A stretch of DNA of 10,354 bases from Bacillaceae bacterium (lineage in GTDB: Bacteria > Bacillota > Bacilli > Bacillales_A > Planococcaceae). The DNA is taken from assembly GCA_030149685.1 (NCBI GenBank), contig JASLGI010000080.1, positions 1-10,354 of the forward strand, in the 5' to 3' direction. Made by a program: the position numbers and the translations under genes. The notes under the pieces are model-generated. The model saw only the letters and a list, made by a program, of their open reading frames with translations, searched no databases and had not been told where the DNA came from. Every line of letters begins with the position of its first letter. The stretch's first letter is position 1. Positions 1 to 7,198 of this stretch are shown here, piece by piece.

Positions 1-38
1 TTTGTCGTCGTTTGTAAAATGACATCATTTGCTTTCAT
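1..38 (-). CDS. mrpB: Na+/H+ antiporter subunit MrpB (MnhB), N-terminal fragment
   Basis: Only the first 12 codons are inside the window (MKANDVILQTTT), the rest lies beyond the left edge. The ATG at 38-36 sits about 7 nt after an AAAGGAG ribosome site located inside the last codons of mrpA, and the reading frame overlaps the mrpA stop by 14 bases, the usual translational coupling of mrpA and mrpB. MrpB proteins commonly begin with a similar stretch (M-K-x-N-D-x-I-L-Q-T), which together with the position right after mrpA is the reason for the call. MrpB is a small membrane subunit of the hetero-oligomeric Mrp cation/proton antiporter. The identification rests on few residues plus strong context. 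Confidence 0.8.
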   Translation of the reverse strand, partial: MKANDVILQTTT

Positions 39-2433
39 CAGCTTTCTCCTTTCCCGCTAACTTCAAGCGAATCATACTGAATACACCGATACTTGCAATC
101 GCAAGTACAGCGATTTCGAACATCGTATCAAATCCACGATAGTCAACGAGAATGACGTTGACGATATTTCCACCTGCAGCTAATGTTTCGACTGTTTCTT
201 TATAGTATTCAGAAATAGATGGCAACATTTTTTGTGAATGTGATGCGAGTGAAACGAGTGTCACAGCAATACCGACACCGAGTGCGATAATAAAGTTCGT
301 CACTTTGTTTCCTTTCGTCTCTCCGTAATCTTTTAACTTCGGCAAATGTTGGAATGCGAGTAAAAATAGAGCGACAGAAACAGTTTCAATGACGAGTTGC
401 GTAAGTGCTAAGTCCGGTGCTTTAAACATAACGAAGAATAAAGCGACTGAATAACCGGTAGCGCCGAGTGCGATAAATGCACCCATTCGTGTTTTTGCAA
501 TGACGACATAAATAATTGCTCCGACTAATAAAATAGCGTTTAAAATTGTATAGATCGGTAATTCTGAAAAACTTTTCATATCGACGAGGAAGGCATCTTT
601 AACGAACAATGTAACGATCGTACCGATAGCAATCGCTGCGAACATATAAATGAAGTATGTGCGCATAATTCCTGTCATATATGAACGAGATAAACGGTTC
701 ATTCCTTTTTCAGAGAAATCCATCGAAGCATCATAGAGACGGTTTAATGTGAACCATTCTGGTTGGATGGAATAAAGAGGTTGCCACTTATCTAATAAGT
801 AATACAACATAAACCCAACGACGAAAATACCAATCGTCATCCATAGAGCGGGTGAATCCCATCCGTGCCATGCAGAAACGGTAATCGCAATTTCTGATGG
901 ATGTGTGTAAAGGTTTGGCTGAAATGCAAGCATCGCCGGCTTTAATAACCATTCGCCTACTTTATTTGGAATAAAGAAGACGAGAACGACGATTGACGCT
1001 AAAATGACTGGGGAAATGAGCATACCGATGGGTGCTTCTTTCGGTTGTAAAGGTAATGCGTTTACATTTCCTTTGCCAGTAAATGTACGGAAAATGAAAT
1101 AGAAGCTATAAATGAAAGTAAATACACTTGCAATCCATGCAATAATTGGGAAGAGTATACCCCACGTATCAAAGTTGAATAAATCGAAATGACGTACTGC
1201 GAGTGTTGCTTCTAAAAACATTTCTTTACTTAAAAATCCGTTAAATGGTGGCAAACCTGCCATCGAAAGTGAGCCGATTAAAGCAACTGTGAAGCTGATC
1301 GGCATAATTGTCATTAATCCCCCGAGTTTTCGAATGTCACGTGTACCCGTCTGTAAGTCGACGATACCCGCGATCATGAAAAGGCTTCCTTTAAAGGACG
1401 AGTGGTTAATGAGGTGGAATACGGCAGCGAATGCAGCAAGTGTGAAAATCGCTTCATTCGAATGATACGTAATCGCACTTAAACCGAGTAAGCTCATGAC
1501 AAGTCCGAGTTGACTCACGGTTGAAAAGGCTAAAATACCTTTTAAATCGGTCTGTTTGACAGCGAAAAATGATCCCCACAATAAGGTGAAAATTCCGACC
1601 CCTGCAACGAGCCAAATCCAAAGACTTGAGATAGCAAAAAGTGGCGTGAAGCGAGCAACTAAATAAATACCAGCTTTCACCATCGTTGCTGAGTGTAAGT
1701 ATGCACTTACAGGAGTTGGTGCTTCCATCGCATCCGGTAGCCAAATGTAAAATGGAAACTGTGCGGATTTTGTAAATGCCCCGAGTAAAATGAGGACAAG
1801 TGCTACAATAAATAGTGGATGTGCAGCAATTTCAGGCGCTTGTGCTAACATCTCACGAATCGAGAATGTTTGACCAGCAATCCCTAAAATGATAAATCCA
1901 CCGAGCATCATCAAACCACCGAATACGGTAATCATCATCGATTTGAGTGCACCGAAGCGTGAAGCATCTCGTGTGAACCAATATCCGATAAGTAAAAATG
2001 ATGAAATCGATGTTAATTCCCAGAAAAGATAAAGTGTCATTACGTTATCTGACTGAACGACTCCGAGCATTGCGCCCATAAAGAGAAGAAGGTAAACATA
2101 GAAGTTCCCTAAATTTTCTTTATTTTTGTCTAAATAAAAAATGGAGTACAGTGTAACGAGTGCACCGATTCCTGTGATGAGTAAAGTGAATAAAATACTT
2201 AGTCCATCGATATAAGATGTAAAATAAATACCGAGAGACGGAATCCAAGAAAGTGTGGATTCAAGTGTTTCACCATTCATCGTTTGCGGAAGCATCGTTA
2301 CGTACAAACTAAACAACACGACTGGTACGAGTAAGACGAACCAACCGGTATGTATTCGCGGAGCCTTTTTATACAAAAAAGGAATAAAAATAGCCGCGAT
2401 CATCGGTATGAATATGAACCAAACAAAATTCAA
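25..2433 (-). CDS. mrpA: Na+/H+ antiporter subunit MrpA (MnhA)
   Basis: Largest subunit of the Mrp (Mnh, Sha) Na+/H+ antiporter, a membrane complex related to respiratory complex I that expels Na+ at the expense of the proton gradient and supports alkali and salt tolerance. 802 residues, the normal length. The NuoL-like proton channel module covers roughly residues 65-450 and shows the hallmark residues: E139 in FWELTS, K222 in FTKSAQFPF, and the helix with P241, H247 and K253 (YLHSATMVKAG). The MrpA-specific C-terminal part (about 620-790) has FKAPDLALTQLVIE (D674, E683) and the MrpB-like segment VDYRGFDTMFEIAVL (D764, D769, E773). The start is TTG at 2433, 7 nt after an excellent AAGGAGGA (2448-2441); a downstream Met would cut into the first helix. 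First gene of the operon, followed directly by mrpB. Confidence 0.96.
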   Translation of the reverse strand: MNFVWFIFIPMIAAIFIPFLYKKAPRIHTGWFVLLVPVVLFSLYVTMLPQTMNGETLESTLSWIPSLGIYFTSYIDGLSILFTLLITGIGALVTLYSIFYLDKNKENLGNFYVYLLLFMGAMLGVVQSDNVMTLYLFWELTSISSFLLIGYWFTRDASRFGALKSMMITVFGGLMMLGGFIILGIAGQTFSIREMLAQAPEIAAHPLFIVALVLILLGAFTKSAQFPFYIWLPDAMEAPTPVSAYLHSATMVKAGIYLVARFTPLFAISSLWIWLVAGVGIFTLLWGSFFAVKQTDLKGILAFSTVSQLGLVMSLLGLSAITYHSNEAIFTLAAFAAVFHLINHSSFKGSLFMIAGIVDLQTGTRDIRKLGGLMTIMPISFTVALIGSLSMAGLPPFNGFLSKEMFLEATLAVRHFDLFNFDTWGILFPIIAWIASVFTFIYSFYFIFRTFTGKGNVNALPLQPKEAPIGMLISPVILASIVVLVFFIPNKVGEWLLKPAMLAFQPNLYTHPSEIAITVSAWHGWDSPALWMTIGIFVVGFMLYYLLDKWQPLYSIQPEWFTLNRLYDASMDFSEKGMNRLSRSYMTGIMRTYFIYMFAAIAIGTIVTLFVKDAFLVDMKSFSELPIYTILNAILLVGAIIYVVIAKTRMGAFIALGATGYSVALFFVMFKAPDLALTQLVIETVSVALFLLAFQHLPKLKDYGETKGNKVTNFIIALGVGIAVTLVSLASHSQKMLPSISEYYKETVETLAAGGNIVNVILVDYRGFDTMFEIAVLAIASIGVFSMIRLKLAGKEKADESK

Positions 2434-2440
2434 GAAAAAA

Positions 2441-2448
2441 TCCTCCTT
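2441..2448 (-). promoter_or_regulatory. Ribosome binding site of mrpA (supports TTG start)
   Basis: AAGGAGGA on the minus strand, followed by seven bases (TTTTTTC) and then TTG. The near-perfect anti-16S match with ideal spacing is what justifies choosing the TTG rather than a later ATG. Confidence 0.85.
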
Positions 2449-2481
2449 CCAAATGAATCAATACGCTTCACTTTGTCATAA

Positions 2482-2510
2482 AGTATAACGCAAATATCGA
2501 ACAATTGCAT
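2482..2510 (-). promoter_or_regulatory. Possible promoter of the mrp operon
   Basis: On the minus strand a good -10 box TATACT (2487-2482) lies about 35 nt before the mrpA ribosome site. A weak -35 (ATGCAA, 2510-2505) is 17 nt upstream. The -10 box overlaps a small inverted repeat (ACTTT at 2470-2474, AAAGT at 2480-2484). The -35 match is only 3 of 6, so this is the best candidate rather than a firm call. Confidence 0.35.
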
Positions 2511-2588
2511 TGACTAGACTAAATGAAAAGTAGTTTTTTCGCGTTTTATCCTATATTATAGAAGATATAAAAAAGGTTGAGGTGACTT

Positions 2589-3170
2589 ATGAAAAATCCG
2601 TACATATTTGGATACTTACCATTTATCACAACATTATTATTTAGTTTAACATTTGGCGTTTATAGTGTTGGATTTTCTGTCGACATATTTAAAGAAGTCG
2701 GACTTTATGCGGGATTGAACGAATTTTTGACAGATGTTCAAATTCGTTTCTCATTACTCATTGTGTTCGTCGTTATTTATTTTATGATTTTCGCGGCGTT
2801 GAAATTAATTGCAGAAACGATTCATGAAACAGCGATGCTTTTCTTTGCGAAAACATTTGATTTGAACAATTATCGAAAATTGCGTAGCGGAAATTTAATT
2901 TACTTTTTTGGGGCGCTTTTATCAGTAGCTGGTATTCAATCTCTTCTCGTTCTCGTCGGTATCTTTTTAGGTACGACAGTAATTTATGCACTGTTTATTT
3001 TCATTCAGTTAGGAAAAGACTTACCGATAGGAAATATCGTTGGCATTATCGTTTTTGAAATCGTTGTTTGGGCGTTACTCGTTTCATTGATCGCTTACAG
3101 TATTTTAAAATTGTATAATGGAATTATGGAGAGTTTACCGTTTATTGGTGGAGACTCTGTCGAAGTATAA
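2589..3170 (+). CDS. yufK: YufK-like integral membrane protein (DUF5366 family)
   Basis: Protein of 193 residues, unknown function. Hydrophobic segments suggest four or five membrane helices: about 9-31, 54-76, 102-118 and 119-141 (perhaps one long hairpin), and 149-173. A short charged, partly amphipathic stretch (about 77-100, HETAMLFFAKTFDLNNYRKL) lies between the second and third. I recognise no catalytic or ligand-binding motif. Overall plan and the opening (MKNPYIFGYLPF...) match what I remember of Bacillus subtilis YufK, whose gene also lies near the mrp and pbpD region; that memory could not be checked here. ATG at 2589 follows GAGGTG (2579-2584) by 4 nt. Transcribed divergently from mrpA across a 155-base gap and ends in a shared terminator with convergent pbpD. 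No clear -35/-10 pair is visible; a TATATTAT block at 2552-2559 could hold the -10. Confidence 0.7.
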   Translation: MKNPYIFGYLPFITTLLFSLTFGVYSVGFSVDIFKEVGLYAGLNEFLTDVQIRFSLLIVFVVIYFMIFAALKLIAETIHETAMLFFAKTFDLNNYRKLRSGNLIYFFGALLSVAGIQSLLVLVGIFLGTTVIYALFIFIQLGKDLPIGNIVGIIVFEIVVWALLVSLIAYSILKLYNGIMESLPFIGGDSVEV

Positions 3171-3208
3171 AAAAGGTACTTGAACGCTAAGCGTTCAAGT
3201 ACCTTTTT
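3170..3208. terminator. Bidirectional intrinsic terminator between yufK and pbpD
   Basis: Perfect hairpin: left arm 3170-3187, loop TAA (3188-3190), right arm 3191-3208. The core GGTACTTGAACGC pairs exactly with GCGTTCAAGTACC, flanked by five A on the left and five T on the right, so it works as a terminator from either side. The left arm begins in the last base of the yufK stop codon, and the pbpD stop codon (TAA, 3213-3211) lies two bases beyond the right arm. One element therefore ends both convergent genes. Confidence 0.93.
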
Positions 3209-3210
3209 AT

Positions 3211-5079
3211 TTATTGGCCTGTTTGTTGCACAGGTTGGAGTAATTCTGAAAAAGCGCGTAAGTGTAACTTGTAGTCGCTTGCATGTTTTGCTGATCGTCC
3301 ATTATCATATCCGACCCAAAGTGCCGTTGAATATTCATCATTTAAACCAGCAATCCAAATATCTTTGTATCGGTCAGTCGTTCCTGTTTTAGCTCCAGTG
3401 AAAGAAGTTGTCTGTCTAACGCCTTTAGCTGTTCCGTTTATGACGACATCTTGTAGTAATGCTTTCATCGTTTGAGACGTTTGAGCAGACCATACTTGCT
3501 GAGGGTTTCTCTTTCGAACATATAGTTCTTTCCCGTCAAGTGCTCGAACGACACGAATGGCTTGAGGTTCGATGAATGTTCCATTGTGAAAGCTCGAGAA
3601 TGCTCCCGCCATCTCAAGTGGAGTGACTCCGTACTGCAAACCACCTAGGGCAGCAGCATAGTTTCTATCAGCATCTGTTAAATGTTGAAAGTTTAATTTA
3701 TCTACATATTCATATGCTTTTGGAATCGTCACTTTTCTTAACATTCGAACCGCGGTCGTATTGTGACTAAATCGAAACGCGTGTGATAATGTCGTCGTAT
3801 CGTATTGTGCCCCGTGAATATTTTTAGGACAATAATTTCCAATACATACATCGCGACTATCAACAAGTGTGTTTAACGTATAATGACCACTTTCTAATAA
3901 AGGTCCATAAACGAGTAAAGGTTTAAAGGCAGAACCCGGCTGACGCACCGCTTGGTAAGCACGGTTAAATCCTGCTTTTTCATAATTGACACCACCAAAA
4001 ATCGATACAATCTCATTCGTTTCATTTTGGATGACTGCTGCTCCTGCTTCAAGCGGAGACGGTTGAATAATTCTTTGTAATTGCGCATCGTCTCGTTTTT
4101 GTTTTACTGTATCGAGACCAGTTTCGATTACGAGACCATTTGTCGTCAATTCCTTCATCTTTTGTTGAAGTGTCAGTTGTGCTCGTTCACGTTCAGAGGA
4201 AGGTGCGTTTTTGTCGAGTGCTGCTGTTAATCCATGGCGTTTTGCCACAAGTTCTTCCAGTTCAGATAAGACGTAAGCGCTATAAGCTGGCGCAATATCT
4301 TTTTTTGGTTTAATACTTAACTGAATCGGTTCTTTCTTCCACGCTTCTGCTTGTTCGACAGTGATTACCTCATTTCGTGCTAACACATCTAACAAGCGTT
4401 CTTGACGTGTTTTTGTACGATCAAAGTTTTTCACAGGGTCATATAATGCAGGGTTGTTCGGAATAGCAGAAATGAACGTTACTTCAGCTTCTGTTAAGTT
4501 TTCTAAAGGCTTATTGAAGTAATAAGTTGCAGCTCCCCCGATTCCGTATACGCGGTTAGCAAAGTACATTTCGTTTAAGTACATTTCTAAAATTTCATTT
4601 TTTTCATAATGTTTCTCAACTTCTGCAGCATATAAAATTTCTTTTACTTTTCGCTCATATGTTTTATCTGTCGTTAAAAAACGCATACGAACAAGTTGTT
4701 GAGTAATAGTAGAAGCACCTTGTTGTTTATCTCCTCCGCTATTTGCAGCTACTGCACGTAAAATTGCAGCGATATCATAACCGCGGTGATCGTAAAATTG
4801 TTGATCTTCACTTTGAATAAAAATCTCTTGTACGAACTTTGGTACTTCATCTAATGTGACAGGTTCGCGCCATTCAATATATTGTTCAGCGAAAACATTT
4901 CCTCGTCGGTCTTTCATAATGACAGGAAGTTCGACAGGTTGTTCTTCTAATGTAAGTGATTCATTGAGTTGATCTTTATACTCATTGGCATGCGCCCATT
5001 CTTTTATAATCCCTTGTTGGAGTAGCGCTATGATTGGAACTAATAAGATGATGCTCATAAAACCTATCCATTTACGCAT
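3211..5079 (-). CDS. pbpD: Class A penicillin-binding protein (PbpD/PBP4-like), bifunctional transglycosylase/transpeptidase
   Basis: Polymerises lipid II glycan and cross-links peptides on the outer face of the membrane. 622 residues from the chosen ATG, very close to the size I recall for B. subtilis PbpD. A short cytoplasmic tail and one membrane helix (about 4-21) precede a GT51 glycosyltransferase domain (about 55-230): catalytic E91 in SEDQQFYDHRG, GASTITQQLVR (121-131), KVKEILYAAEVEK and ILEMYLNEMYF, then GIGGAATYYF. The transpeptidase domain (about 345-600) has all three active-site motifs: PGSAFK with Ser383 and Lys386, SHN (438-440) and KTGT (564-567). Two cysteines (C412, C417) could form a disulfide. 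The tail is short, with no added PASTA or FN3 domain. A GTG at 5085 and ATG at 5082 are in frame but only 1 and 4 nt from GGAGG (5091-5087); ATG 5079 has 7 nt and is preferred. Lies downstream of the MFS gene on the same strand. Confidence 0.88.
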   Translation of the reverse strand: MRKWIGFMSIILLVPIIALLQQGIIKEWAHANEYKDQLNESLTLEEQPVELPVIMKDRRGNVFAEQYIEWREPVTLDEVPKFVQEIFIQSEDQQFYDHRGYDIAAILRAVAANSGGDKQQGASTITQQLVRMRFLTTDKTYERKVKEILYAAEVEKHYEKNEILEMYLNEMYFANRVYGIGGAATYYFNKPLENLTEAEVTFISAIPNNPALYDPVKNFDRTKTRQERLLDVLARNEVITVEQAEAWKKEPIQLSIKPKKDIAPAYSAYVLSELEELVAKRHGLTAALDKNAPSSERERAQLTLQQKMKELTTNGLVIETGLDTVKQKRDDAQLQRIIQPSPLEAGAAVIQNETNEIVSIFGGVNYEKAGFNRAYQAVRQPGSAFKPLLVYGPLLESGHYTLNTLVDSRDVCIGNYCPKNIHGAQYDTTTLSHAFRFSHNTTAVRMLRKVTIPKAYEYVDKLNFQHLTDADRNYAAALGGLQYGVTPLEMAGAFSSFHNGTFIEPQAIRVVRALDGKELYVRKRNPQQVWSAQTSQTMKALLQDVVINGTAKGVRQTTSFTGAKTGTTDRYKDIWIAGLNDEYSTALWVGYDNGRSAKHASDYKLHLRAFSELLQPVQQTGQ

Positions 5080-5086
5080 CATCACA

Positions 5087-5094
5087 CCTCCTTT
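5087..5094 (-). promoter_or_regulatory. Ribosome binding site that sets the pbpD start
   Basis: AAAGGAGG on the minus strand. Three in-frame start codons follow in a row (GTG 5085, ATG 5082, ATG 5079). Only the last is at the normal distance (7 nt), so the protein probably begins MRKWIG and not MMMRKWIG. Confidence 0.8.
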
Positions 5095-5108
5095 TATTCA
5101 TTAATAAT

Positions 5109-5134
5109 AGCACACCCCAATCATGAGGTGTGCT
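5109..5134 (-). terminator. Hairpin between the MFS gene and pbpD (terminator or attenuator)
   Basis: Perfect 8-bp stem AGCACACC (5109-5116) / GGTGTGCT (5127-5134) with a 10-base loop, seven bases after the MFS stop codon. On the minus strand it is followed by ATTATTAAT rather than a clean run of T, so termination is probably partial. Only about 14 bases separate it from the pbpD ribosome site, leaving little room for a separate pbpD promoter. It may reduce, rather than stop, read-through into pbpD. Confidence 0.5.
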
Positions 5135-5140
5135 GAACTT

Positions 5141-6370
5141 TTATGATTTTGCAGACTCTTTTTCTAAAAACTGTTCAAAAGAGATATCGCTTCGACGAAC
5201 AGCGAAAATTAATAAGAAAAATGCAAGGATGAATAAAGATCCTGTGACGGTAAAAACAGCAGCGATTCCGATATATCCACTAATGATTCCCCCGAACATT
5301 GGGCCGATAATATTTCCGAGGAAACGGAAACTCGTATTGTAGCCCATCATTTCTCCTTGAATTTGAACAGGTGCTTCTCGACGAATTAAAGCTGTAGTCG
5401 TCGGGATAAGTCCACCGACAGCGATACCGAATAATAAACGCCAAAAAATGAGTTGCCATAAACTCGTAACGAAAGCTTGCGGGACGATGAATAAACAAGC
5501 GAGCAGAAGTAATCCTGCTAACACTTTTTCATAGCCGATTCGGTCCCCAAGTTTCCCCCATTGTCGAGAAAATAAGAAGCTACCGACACCTGTTGCACTA
5601 AAAGTAAGGCCGGCTAAAAAAGCGACTTCTTCAGCTTCAGTTAAGTGAGAAACATATAATGACAACAAAGGTTGAATACTAAAGTTCCCGACTTGGATTA
5701 ATGTTGTAACGACCATGATTGTCATCATAAGCGGATGAAACAAAATACTTTTGATGATCGTTTGACGTGAATATGAAGTTTCTTTTTTCTGCTTCTCTCG
5801 CTTCACTTCTTCAATGCCGAATAAAACGAGAATACCTGCAGTAGCTACAGCTGTTGCTGTAATAATGAATGTATATTGGAATCCGAAAGCATCCGCGAGT
5901 AAACCACCGAGAACAGGGCCAAATAATGTACCAGCAACACTGCCCATTTGTAGTGTTCCGAGGACACGTCCTGCTTCACCGCGTTTTGCTTGTGCAGAGA
6001 TGAAAGCGAGAGATGTAGGAATGAATCCTGTAACGACTCCGTTCAATAATCGGAGCAAGAGGAATGTTTCTACATTGTTGACAAAACCCATGAGGAAGAC
6101 AGATAAAGCAATACCTAATCCGTTAATAACGAGAACAGGTTTGAAGCCGAACTTGTCAGCGACTCTTCCCCAAATCGGAGACATGATAAATGCTGTAACG
6201 AATGTAATACCGAAAATGAGTCCTGCCCATTTTTGGACATAAGCATCCGAAAAATCGCCGAATGTTTCGATATACAATGATAAAAATGGCATAATCATTG
6301 TCATCGTACCGGCGACGAGGAAGTTCGCGATTAAAATAATAATAAAATTCCGTTTGTGCACGTTGTCCAA
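5141..6370 (-). CDS. Major facilitator superfamily transporter, DHA1 drug-efflux type (MdtG-like)
   Basis: A 409-residue, 12-helix secondary transporter, probably a proton-coupled exporter of drugs or other small lipophilic compounds; substrate unknown. Motif A is clear in the loop after helix 2 (GRVADKFGFKP, 68-78) and is echoed in the C-terminal half (WGKLGDRIGYEKV, 271-283), as expected for two six-helix repeats. The antiporter motif C region reads GPVLGGLLAD (151-160), supporting export. A charged central loop (about 186-205, rich in K and E) separates the halves. Start TTG at 6370, 6 nt after AGGT in AAGGTAGGT; an in-frame GTG at 6361 is an alternative that would remove three residues. 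Its own promoter lies at 6431-6404, divergent from ppiB. pbpD follows after a short hairpin. General class is certain; subfamily name is tentative. Confidence 0.88.
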   Translation of the reverse strand: MDNVHKRNFIIILIANFLVAGTMTMIMPFLSLYIETFGDFSDAYVQKWAGLIFGITFVTAFIMSPIWGRVADKFGFKPVLVINGLGIALSVFLMGFVNNVETFLLLRLLNGVVTGFIPTSLAFISAQAKRGEAGRVLGTLQMGSVAGTLFGPVLGGLLADAFGFQYTFIITATAVATAGILVLFGIEEVKREKQKKETSYSRQTIIKSILFHPLMMTIMVVTTLIQVGNFSIQPLLSLYVSHLTEAEEVAFLAGLTFSATGVGSFLFSRQWGKLGDRIGYEKVLAGLLLLACLFIVPQAFVTSLWQLIFWRLLFGIAVGGLIPTTTALIRREAPVQIQGEMMGYNTSFRFLGNIIGPMFGGIISGYIGIAAVFTVTGSLFILAFFLLIFAVRRSDISFEQFLEKESAKS

Positions 6371-6403
6371 TCTATGACCTACCTTCTATAATCGTGTATC
6401 TTT

Positions 6404-6431
6404 AGTATAGGCGACTTAAGGAACTTGTGAA
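6404..6431 (-). promoter_or_regulatory. Sigma-A type promoter of the MFS gene
   Basis: On the minus strand TTCACA (6431-6426), a 16-base spacer, then TATACT (6409-6404). Each box matches five of six consensus bases. The predicted transcription start is near 6397, giving a leader of roughly 27 nt before the TTG start. Confidence 0.55.
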
Positions 6432-6468
6432 AGAGACATGCTTTCTCATCGCAAGTAGAGACGGTGTA

Positions 6469-6477
6469 TGTTAAAAT
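6469..6477 (+). promoter_or_regulatory. Possible ppiB promoter, extended -10
   Basis: TGT TAAAAT is an extended -10 element (TGn directly before a five-of-six -10 box). No good -35 is seen 16-18 nt upstream (TCGCAA at 6449-6454 is weak), as is common for extended -10 promoters. The expected start is about 6484, leaving a short leader. It is back to back with the divergent MFS promoter. Confidence 0.45.
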
Positions 6478-6495
6478 GAACGAGCTAATCAAAAA

Positions 6496-6502
6496 GAGGA
6501 GG
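6496..6502 (+). promoter_or_regulatory. Ribosome binding site that sets the ppiB start
   Basis: GAGGAGG ends one base before an in-frame ATG at 6504 and seven bases before the ATG at 6510. Spacing favours 6510, so the protein begins MYPQLTKEV and lacks the extra M-D. Confidence 0.8.
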
Positions 6503-6509
6503 AATGGAT

Positions 6510-7085
6510 ATGTATCCACAATTAACGAAAGAAGTTCAAGAAGGCGAAGTTTTATTACGCATGAATACAACAATGGGAACGATTGCGATGAAGCTTTTCC
6601 CGGAACAAGCACCAAAAACAGTTGAAAACTTTGTAACACACGCGAAAAATGGCTATTACGATGGGACAATTTTCCACCGTGTAATTAATGGCTTTATGAT
6701 CCAGGGAGGAGACCCACTCGGTTCAGGATTTGGTGGAGAAAGTATTTATGGAGCACCATTTGAAGATGAGTTCCATGAAGACCTTTACAATTTACGCGGA
6801 GCACTTTCAATGGCGAATGCTGGTCCGAATACGAACGGTAGTCAATTTTTCATCGTTCAAGCGAAAGATGCAATGGGTATTAAACCAGGAACTCCTGATG
6901 AGATTGTTGAAGCATATAAAGAGCATGGAGGTACACCACATTTAGATGGTGCACATACAGTATTTGGCCAAGTGATTGAAGGTATGGATGTTGTAGATGC
7001 AATCGCAGCGGTACCGACAATGATGTTCGGAGATAAACCTCATGAAGATGTAACGATTCAATCAATCGAAGTCGTATCAGAGTAA
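6510..7085 (+). CDS. ppiB: Cyclophilin-type peptidyl-prolyl cis-trans isomerase
   Basis: Cytoplasmic folding catalyst that isomerises Xaa-Pro peptide bonds; no signal peptide or lipobox. 191 residues, one cyclophilin domain spanning about 12-190. The active-site strand [15 protein letters not shown] (55-69) carries the catalytic Arg57 and Gln65; [19 protein letters not shown] (97-115) and [11 protein letters not shown] (145-155) are the other signatures. The residue equivalent to the cyclosporin-contacting Trp of human CypA is a His (H144), usual in bacterial enzymes and often linked to weak cyclosporin binding. An insertion of about 25 residues (about 120-143, acidic and partly helical) precedes that motif, a feature of the longer Firmicute cyclophilins. 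Own promoter upstream; the next gene, yugI, begins 113 bases later. Alternative in-frame ATG at 6504 rejected on spacing. Confidence 0.95.
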   Translation: MYPQLTKEVQEGEVLLRMNTTMGTIAMKLFPEQAPKTVENFVTHAKNGYYDGTIFHRVINGFMIQGGDPLGSGFGGESIYGAPFEDEFHEDLYNLRGALSMANAGPNTNGSQFFIVQAKDAMGIKPGTPDEIVEAYKEHGGTPHLDGAHTVFGQVIEGMDVVDAIAAVPTMMFGDKPHEDVTIQSIEVVSE

Positions 7086-7099
7086 ATTTGAAGACGAAG

Positions 7100-7134
7100 A
7101 AGTTGTTATCTACTGATTTCATAGTAATCAACTT
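7100..7134 (+). terminator. Weak imperfect hairpin after ppiB
   Basis: AAGTTG at the left end pairs with CAACTT at the right end, with interrupted pairing inside (TTATCTACTG against CATAGTAAT). There is no U-tract after it (sequence continues TGCTCC), so it is at best a weak terminator or a 3'-end stabilising structure. ppiB transcripts may read into yugI. Confidence 0.3.
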
Positions 7135-7162
7135 TGCTCCTCTACACGTCCTTTGATATAGT
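7134..7162 (+). promoter_or_regulatory. Possible yugI promoter
   Basis: TTGCTC (7134-7139), a 17-base spacer and TATAGT (7157-7162). The -10 matches five of six and the -35 only three of six. A second overlapping box, TATAGA (7162-7167), could shift the start slightly. No sigma-B type GTTT...GGGTA pattern is seen, although relatives of the gene were named as general stress proteins. Confidence 0.4.
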
Positions 7163-7190
7163 ATAGAGGAAGATGCACGATTAGAGGAGC
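7136..7190 (+). repeat. Inverted repeat covering the yugI promoter and Shine-Dalgarno
   Basis: GCTCCTCTA (7136-7144) and TAGAGGAGC (7182-7190) are perfect 9-base inverted copies; the right copy contains the yugI ribosome site GAGGAG. A third, partial copy TAGAGGA (7164-7170) could pair with the left arm instead. The left arm overlaps the putative -35 box, so only RNA reading through from ppiB would carry both arms. Confidence 0.5.
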
Positions 7191-7198
7191 TGTTCGAA

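Noticed and set aside
2255..2488. Plus-strand frame of 77 codons across the mrpA start
   Set aside because: Antisense to conserved mrpA codons and its regulatory region, no ribosome site, low-complexity lysine-rich end.
2510..2515. Plus-strand TTGACT as the -35 of yufK
   Set aside because: No -10-like hexamer occurs 16-18 nt downstream (sequence there is GTTTTTTCGCG).
5814..6242. Plus-strand open frame of 142 codons opposite the MFS gene
   Set aside because: It lies antisense inside a clear 12-helix transporter, has no ribosome site, and its composition (many P, T, N, R) is what antisense of a membrane gene gives.
7086..7198. Sigma-B promoter for yugI, expected from the general stress protein name
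   Set aside because: No GTTTAA/GTTT followed by GGGTAT at the right distance is seen in this gap; a sigma-A type pair fits better.
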